This document shows positions 50,571 through 54,707 of a stretch of DNA of 54,707 bases, piece by piece. The stretch lies in assembly GCA_014730255.1 (NCBI GenBank), contig WJIQ01000016.1:1-54707 (forward strand), read 5' to 3'. The stretch is from a bacterium (GTDB lineage Bacteria > Krumholzibacteriota > Krumholzibacteriia > LZORAL124-64-63). Every line of letters starts with the position of its first letter. Positions within the stretch are counted from its first letter, which is position 1. Both the position numbers and the translations under genes were made by a program. The notes under the pieces were generated by a model, which searched no databases, had not been told where the DNA came from, and worked only from the letters and a program-made list of their open reading frames with translations.

Positions 50571-51362
50571 ATGCTCGACATCATCCTCCTGGCGGTGGTC
50601 CAGGGGCTCACCGAGTTCCTGCCCGTGAGCAGCTCCGGTCATCTCGTCCTGTTGCAGAGCCTGATCGGTGGTCACGAGGGCGACCTCTTCCTGAACGTCG
50701 TCCTGCATGCCGGCACGCTGGGGTCGGTGCTCGTGGTCTATCGGCGCGAGGTGGGGCGCCTCCTGCGCCTGGACGGCGCCGCGCGCGCGTACGTGCTCTC
50801 GCTGGTGATCGGCACGCTGCCGGCGGTCGCGGTGGGGCTGCTGCTGAAGGACGCCGTCGAGAAGGCCTTCGCGGCCCCGATCTACGCGTCCGTCGGTCTG
50901 CTGGTGACCGGCGTCGTGCTGCTCTCGACGCGGGCGACCCGCGAGGTCGCCGCCCCGCTCGAGCCCTGGACCCCGCGGCCGGTCGCGCCCTGGAAGGCCC
51001 TGGTGATCGGATGCGCCCAGGCCGTCGCGATCTGCCCCGGCATCAGCCGCTCCGGCAGCACCATCGCCGCCTCGCTGTGGCTCGGTCTGCCCCGGCCGGA
51101 GGCGGCCCGTTTCAGCTTCCTCCTGTCGGTGCCGGCGATCGCGGGCGCGCTCGTCCTGCAGCTGATCGACGGCGACCTCTCGACGCGGACCGGACCGGTC
51201 GGGCTCGCGCTGGCGGCGCTCGTGGCGTTCCTCGTCGGGCTGCTGGCGATCCGCTGGACGGCGCTGGCGGTGGTCCAGCGCCACTTCTGGAAGTTCGCGT
51301 TCTACGTGATCCCGCTCGGGCTGGTCGTGCTCGTGGTGCTGGCCCGGTCGAGCCAGGGCTAG
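50571..51362 (+). CDS. uppP: Undecaprenyl-diphosphatase UppP (BacA)
   Basis: Encodes 263 residues with about eight membrane segments. VVQGLTEFLPVSSSGHLVLLQ holds the conserved E and SSSGH, and AICPGISRSGSTIAASLWLGL the second catalytic motif with the active-site Arg/Ser, as in BacA. It recycles undecaprenyl pyrophosphate to the monophosphate for lipid II and for lipid-linked glycans, and over-production gives bacitracin resistance in known cases. Its TAG overlaps the stop of the - strand response regulator within the tetranucleotide CTAG. Confidence 0.96.
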   Translation: MLDIILLAVVQGLTEFLPVSSSGHLVLLQSLIGGHEGDLFLNVVLHAGTLGSVLVVYRREVGRLLRLDGAARAYVLSLVIGTLPAVAVGLLLKDAVEKAFAAPIYASVGLLVTGVVLLSTRATREVAAPLEPWTPRPVAPWKALVIGCAQAVAICPGISRSGSTIAASLWLGLPRPEAARFSFLLSVPAIAGALVLQLIDGDLSTRTGPVGLALAALVAFLVGLLAIRWTALAVVQRHFWKFAFYVIPLGLVVLVVLARSSQG

Positions 51363-51739
51363 TGGGCGAGCGCCGAACCGGCCAGGAGCTTGCGCAGGGT
51401 CTCCTCGACGCGCTCGGGCTCGAACGGCTTGATCACGAAATCGACCGCGCCGGCGCGCACGGCCTCGAGCACGGCGTCCTTCTGGCCGAGGGCGGAGACC
51501 ATCACCACGCGGGCGTCCGGATCGCGCATGACGATCTCGCGACAGGCGGCGACCCCGTCGAGACCGGGCATGGTGATGTCGATCAGGATCAGGTCCGGGC
51601 GATGCTCGACGTAGCGCTGCACGGCCTGGTGGCCGTCGGCTGCCTCGGCGATCACGGTGAAGCCGAGGTCCTCGAGGATGTCCTTCAGCATCACGCGCAT
51701 GAACTGGGCGTCGTCGGCGATGATGACCGTCTGCTGCAT
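51359..51739 (-). CDS. CheY-like single-domain response regulator
   Basis: Encodes 126 residues from ATG 51739 with GGAGGA upstream. The ORF extends further upstream in frame but without a ribosome site. It is one receiver domain: the acidic pair in VIIADDAQFMRVML, the phospho-accepting Asp in LILIDITMPGLDG, Ser in MVSALGQ and Lys in FVIKPFEP. No output domain is present, so it acts by protein contact, as CheY does. No histidine kinase or chemotaxis gene is visible in the window. It is convergent with uppP (4-bp overlap) and divergent from the DUF4139 gene. Confidence 0.93.
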   Translation of the reverse strand: MQQTVIIADDAQFMRVMLKDILEDLGFTVIAEAADGHQAVQRYVEHRPDLILIDITMPGLDGVAACREIVMRDPDARVVMVSALGQKDAVLEAVRAGAVDFVIKPFEPERVEETLRKLLAGSALAH

Positions 51740-51881
51740 GTGTTCCTCCGCCGGAGCAGCCGGGAATCGGCCGGGTCGTGTCAACGGCTGGCGTGCCGAC
51801 CCCGTCTTGTGTATGACAGGGATCGACCCCGGACCGCGGTGCTTTAGCCGGGACTCACCGCATCAAAAGAGGAGTATTCTG

Positions 51882-53279
51882 ATGATCTCGCAGAAGATGT
51901 TGACGACGGTCCTCGCCGCCACGCTGCTGCTCGGCGCGTCGGGCGCCATGGCGGACACGCCCGTGCGCTCGGACCCCGACCAGCGCCAGGCCATCGAGCT
52001 GACGGTGTACACGCGCGACCTCGCCCTGGTGCGCGAGGTCCGCACCGTGCGCATGCCCGATGGCGAGTTCCAGCTGGAGTTCCGGGGCGTGCCCGAGAAG
52101 ATCAAGCCCGCGACCCTGCTCATCGGCGGTGACCGCGGCCTGAGCGTGCTCGAGCAGAACTACGAGTTCGACCTGATGTCGCGGCAGAGCATCCTCGAGA
52201 AGTACGTCGGGCGCGAGGTCGCCTGGATCCTCGAGGACGGCGGTCGGGTCAGCGGCCGCCTGCTGGCCACCGCCCAGGGGCCGGTCTTCGAGGTGGACGG
52301 GGACATCATGTTCGAGATGCCGGGACGGATCGTGCTGCCGAGTCTGCCCGAGGACCTGCGGGCGCGGCCCACCCTCGTGTGGCGGGTGCAGCGCGACGAC
52401 GCGGCCGAGGCCGACCTCGACGTGAGCTACCTCACCAGCGGCCTCTCGTGGAATGCCGACTACGTGCTGCAGCTCGACCCCGAGGGCGTGCAGGCCGACC
52501 TGCGCGGCTGGGTGACGGTGGAGAACCGCAGCGGGTCCGGCTTCGCGGGCGCGACCCTGCAGCTCGTCGCCGGCGACATCCAGCAGGTGCGGCAGGCGAT
52601 GCGGCCGGAGATGGTCATGGACGCGATGATGACCAAGTCGGGCCGGGCGCCGCAGATGGAGTCCGAGAGTCTCTACGACTACCACCTGTACACCGTGCCC
52701 TGGGCCACCGACCTGCCCAACAACAGCAGCAAGCAGGTCTCGATGCTCGCTGCCAGCGGCCTGGACGTCGAGCGCATCTACACCGTGCGCGGGGCGTCGC
52801 ACTACTTCCGTGGCGGCACCGCCGACGACCGGCAGGACGTCTGGGTCAGCTACGCGTTCGAGAACCGCGAGAAGAACCAGCTCGGCCTGCCCCTGCCGGC
52901 CGGCGTGGTGCGGGTCTATGGCCAGTCCGGGGACGGCCGCCAGCAGCTCCTGGGCGAGGACCGCATCCCGCACACGCCCAAGAACGAGCGCGTCGAGCTG
53001 ACCGTGGGCAAGGCGTTCGACCTCGTCGCCGAGCGCACGCGCATGGATTACGAGCGCGTCGCCGACCGGGTGCATCGGACCACCTGGCGCGTCGAGCTGC
53101 GCAATCACAAGGACGAGGACGTGACCGTCGAGGTGCGCGAGTCCGTGGGCGGCGACTGGACGATGACCCGGAGCTCGCACGCGCACGAGAAGGTCTCGGC
53201 CCAGGAGCTGCTCTTCCGCCTGCCCGTGGCGGCCGACGGCGAGACGACGCTCACGTACACGGTCGAGGTGCGCTACTAG
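51882..53279 (+). CDS. Exported DUF4139-family protein
   Basis: Encodes 465 residues with a signal peptide ending near GAMADT (AGAGGAG eight bases before the ATG). The pattern ELTVYTRDLALVREVRTV, FRGVPEKIKPATLLI, then SYLTSGLSWNADYVLQLD, GWVTVENRSGSGFAGATLQLVAGD, PLPAGVVRVYGQSGDGRQQLLGEDRI and RVELRNHKDEDVTVEVRE is typical of DUF4139 proteins, beta-rich exported proteins of unknown function. It ends one base before the stop of the convergent gene at 53280. The 142-bp divergent gap to the response regulator gives no clear promoter to my eye. Confidence 0.85.
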   Translation: MISQKMLTTVLAATLLLGASGAMADTPVRSDPDQRQAIELTVYTRDLALVREVRTVRMPDGEFQLEFRGVPEKIKPATLLIGGDRGLSVLEQNYEFDLMSRQSILEKYVGREVAWILEDGGRVSGRLLATAQGPVFEVDGDIMFEMPGRIVLPSLPEDLRARPTLVWRVQRDDAAEADLDVSYLTSGLSWNADYVLQLDPEGVQADLRGWVTVENRSGSGFAGATLQLVAGDIQQVRQAMRPEMVMDAMMTKSGRAPQMESESLYDYHLYTVPWATDLPNNSSKQVSMLAASGLDVERIYTVRGASHYFRGGTADDRQDVWVSYAFENREKNQLGLPLPAGVVRVYGQSGDGRQQLLGEDRIPHTPKNERVELTVGKAFDLVAERTRMDYERVADRVHRTTWRVELRNHKDEDVTVEVRESVGGDWTMTRSSHAHEKVSAQELLFRLPVAADGETTLTYTVEVRY

Positions 53280-54707
53280 TCACATGCCGAGCGTGCGGGC
53301 GCGCTCGCGCAGACGACGGTCCCCTGGACGCAGCGAGAGGGCGCGGCGGTAGGCCGCGCCCGCGCCTTCCCGGTCGCCGAGCTGACGGCGGGCCTCGGCC
53401 AGGTTGGCCCAGCCCTCGAAGTTTCGCGGATCCCGCGCGACGGCCTGTTCGAAGCTGGCGACGGCCTCGCGCATGCGCCCGAGCCGGAAGAGGCACGAGC
53501 CGGCGTTGACCAGCGGCGGCGCGGCGTTCCGGTTCAGACGCGCCGCCCGCTCGAAGCGACGCCGGGCGCTCTCCAGCTCGCCCTGGGCCATCAGCAGGTT
53601 GCCCAGGTTGTGCAACGCCACGGGATGGTCGCCGCGGATCGCGACCGCCCGCTCGAGCAGATCGCGCGCGGGCGGCATCTGTCCATATAGCTGCAGGAGA
53701 CCGGCCCAGGCGACGGCCTCGTCGACCAGCCGCACGTCGCCCTGGCCGGAGGCCTCGCGCAGGCGACGGGTGATCGCCGCGCTCCGGTCGACGAGCCAGG
53801 CGCCGGGGTTCTCCTCGCGGCCATCCGGCGCGCGCACGAGCGCCACGCCGGCGGCGTCGACGGCGATCGGGCGCCAGGCGGAGTCGTCGATCAGCGCGCG
53901 CAGGATCGCGTGGCTGGCGGGATTACGATGGACCACGCAGACGGCGTCGGCGCGCCAGCGATCGAGCAGCCGCCGGGTCGCCGTGCCGCCGCTCCGGAAA
54001 TCGGCATAGGTGCGCCAGGCGGTGGCCGGGTAGGCCTCGGTGCGGCCGTCGATGCTCACGCGTCCGGCCTCCAGGCGGATGAGCGTCGAGGCGGCGTCGA
54101 CGGTGTTGGCGACGCGCTGGACGCCGCGTCCGGCGAGATCCTTGGCCGGCGCGATCGGGTACGTGGCCGGGGTCAGCCCGCCGCCGAAGCGCCGCGCGAC
54201 CCCCTCGCCGAGGTAGAAGCGGTCCGTGACGATGGCCACCAGCCAGAATCCGATCACGGTCAAGCCGATCGCCGTCCCCAGGACCTGGGCGACCCGGCCC
54301 GCCGCGGCGGGAACGCGCCCCTGCCAGCGACCCAGCAGGCGGCCGCGTGCGGTCGGCCGGTCCAGCAGCGGACCGGTGTGCAGGAGGGCGAAGGTCACGG
54401 CATAGAGGCCGAGGTTCCGCTGACCATTCCAGGCGGCCACGAGGCCCAGGGCCCACAGGGCGATGCGCAGCCAGGAGACGCGCGGCCAGAGGGCCACGCA
54501 CCACAGCACGCCCCAGACGATGGAGGCCTTGAACACGAGCAGCGTCGTGGCGAGGCTGCCCCGCGTCTCGAGCAGGGGGACCAGCTCGCTGATCGTCCGC
54601 TGCAGGTCCGGCCCGTCGCCGGTGAACTGGCCGATCACCTGCAGGGGATAGAGCAGACCGGCCGGCCCGCTCGGTGTGGCCGCCCCCGCGAGCAGCCCGA
54701 GCAGCGC
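53280..54707 (-). CDS. Polytopic membrane protein with C-terminal TPR domain (5' end outside window)
   Basis: The reading frame stays open through the right edge, so the start is missing; 475 codons plus the stop are visible. The visible N-terminal part has several hydrophobic segments (FKASIVWGVLWCVALWP, RIALWALGLVAAW, GTAIGLTVIGFWLVAIV) and a LLYPLQ motif seen in GT39/GT-C-like membrane proteins. A soluble region (TAWRTYADFRSGG, ADAVCVVHRNPASHAILRAL) follows, then at least four TPR units (VALHNLGNLLMAQGELESARRRF, GSCLFRLGRMREAVASFEQAV). It may be a protein-glycosylating membrane enzyme, but the missing part would be needed to decide. Confidence 0.75.
   Translation of the reverse strand, partial: ALLGLLAGAATPSGPAGLLYPLQVIGQFTGDGPDLQRTISELVPLLETRGSLATTLLVFKASIVWGVLWCVALWPRVSWLRIALWALGLVAAWNGQRNLGLYAVTFALLHTGPLLDRPTARGRLLGRWQGRVPAAAGRVAQVLGTAIGLTVIGFWLVAIVTDRFYLGEGVARRFGGGLTPATYPIAPAKDLAGRGVQRVANTVDAASTLIRLEAGRVSIDGRTEAYPATAWRTYADFRSGGTATRRLLDRWRADAVCVVHRNPASHAILRALIDDSAWRPIAVDAAGVALVRAPDGREENPGAWLVDRSAAITRRLREASGQGDVRLVDEAVAWAGLLQLYGQMPPARDLLERAVAIRGDHPVALHNLGNLLMAQGELESARRRFERAARLNRNAAPPLVNAGSCLFRLGRMREAVASFEQAVARDPRNFEGWANLAEARRQLGDREGAGAAYRRALSLRPGDRRLRERARTLGM

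Noticed and set aside
51756-51784. TTGACA on the - strand upstream of the CheY-like gene as a promoter
   Set aside because: The -35 box is perfect, but no acceptable -10 lies 16-18 bp downstream (GGCTGC at 17 bp).

Overview
The window is a high-GC, gene-dense bacterial chromosome segment with nearly all genes on the + strand and most neighbours sharing ATGA/GTGA overlaps. MurE carries the DNPR motif of meso-diaminopimelate ligases, which fits a Gram-negative-type wall. A PorZ-like propeller protein with a C-terminal sorting-type domain, DUF2723 and YfhO membrane proteins, an MglA-like GTPase and many TPR proteins together suggest an uncultured lineage of the FCB superphylum (Eisenbacteria, Krumholzibacteriota or relatives). 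The lineage is an inference from gene content. No rRNA, tRNA, CRISPR array, transposase or phage gene was seen.

Layout: (1) 1-1248: the 3' end of ftsY, then a short secreted-protein gene on the - strand lying between two long hairpins. The hairpins have unrelated arms but share a nearly identical 25-nt tip in opposite orientation. A promoter and an FMN riboswitch with terminator follow. (2) 1249-4839: the complete riboflavin operon ribD-ribE-ribBA-ribH. (3) 4843-5385: nusB with its own promoter. (4) 5382-26410: about 21 kb for surface polysaccharide or glycoconjugate synthesis. It holds a methyltransferase, GT4 and GT2 glycosyltransferases, a flippase-like LPG-synthase-type protein, DUF2723 and YfhO GT-C-like proteins, a sugar epimerase, a dolichol-phosphate-mannose-synthase-like enzyme, a GT2 fused to a vestigial priming transferase, a PorZ-like propeller protein, a CapD-like dehydratase, a FemAB/GNAT-like protein and a Wzx-like flippase. 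(5) 26544-41856: a division and cell wall (dcw) cluster in the order mraZ, STAS protein, rsmH, ftsL, ftsI, murE, murF, murD, ftsW, murC, ftsQ, ftsA, ftsZ. mraY and murG, the two lipid-intermediate steps, are absent from their usual positions. (6) 41880-54707: TPR proteins (one fused to a parvulin domain), recG, a zinc-ribbon protein, an MglA-like GTPase with an altered P-loop, uppP, a CheY-like regulator, a DUF4139 protein and a partial membrane-TPR protein.

How the genes work together: region 4 probably builds lipid-linked glycans and moves them across the inner membrane. The PorZ-like protein could link those glycans to a type IX-like secretion or anchoring system. Region 5 makes the cytoplasmic peptidoglycan precursors and the divisome, and uppP recycles undecaprenyl pyrophosphate for both pathways. 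Regulation visible in the sequence includes the FMN riboswitch, four TGGNN repeats at exact 10-bp spacing just after the mraZ promoter (a MraZ autoregulatory site), several sigma70-type promoters with TAnCnT-like -10 boxes, and one gene that appears to be leaderless. The best candidate for something undescribed is the hairpin pair around the small secreted-protein gene at 270-778.
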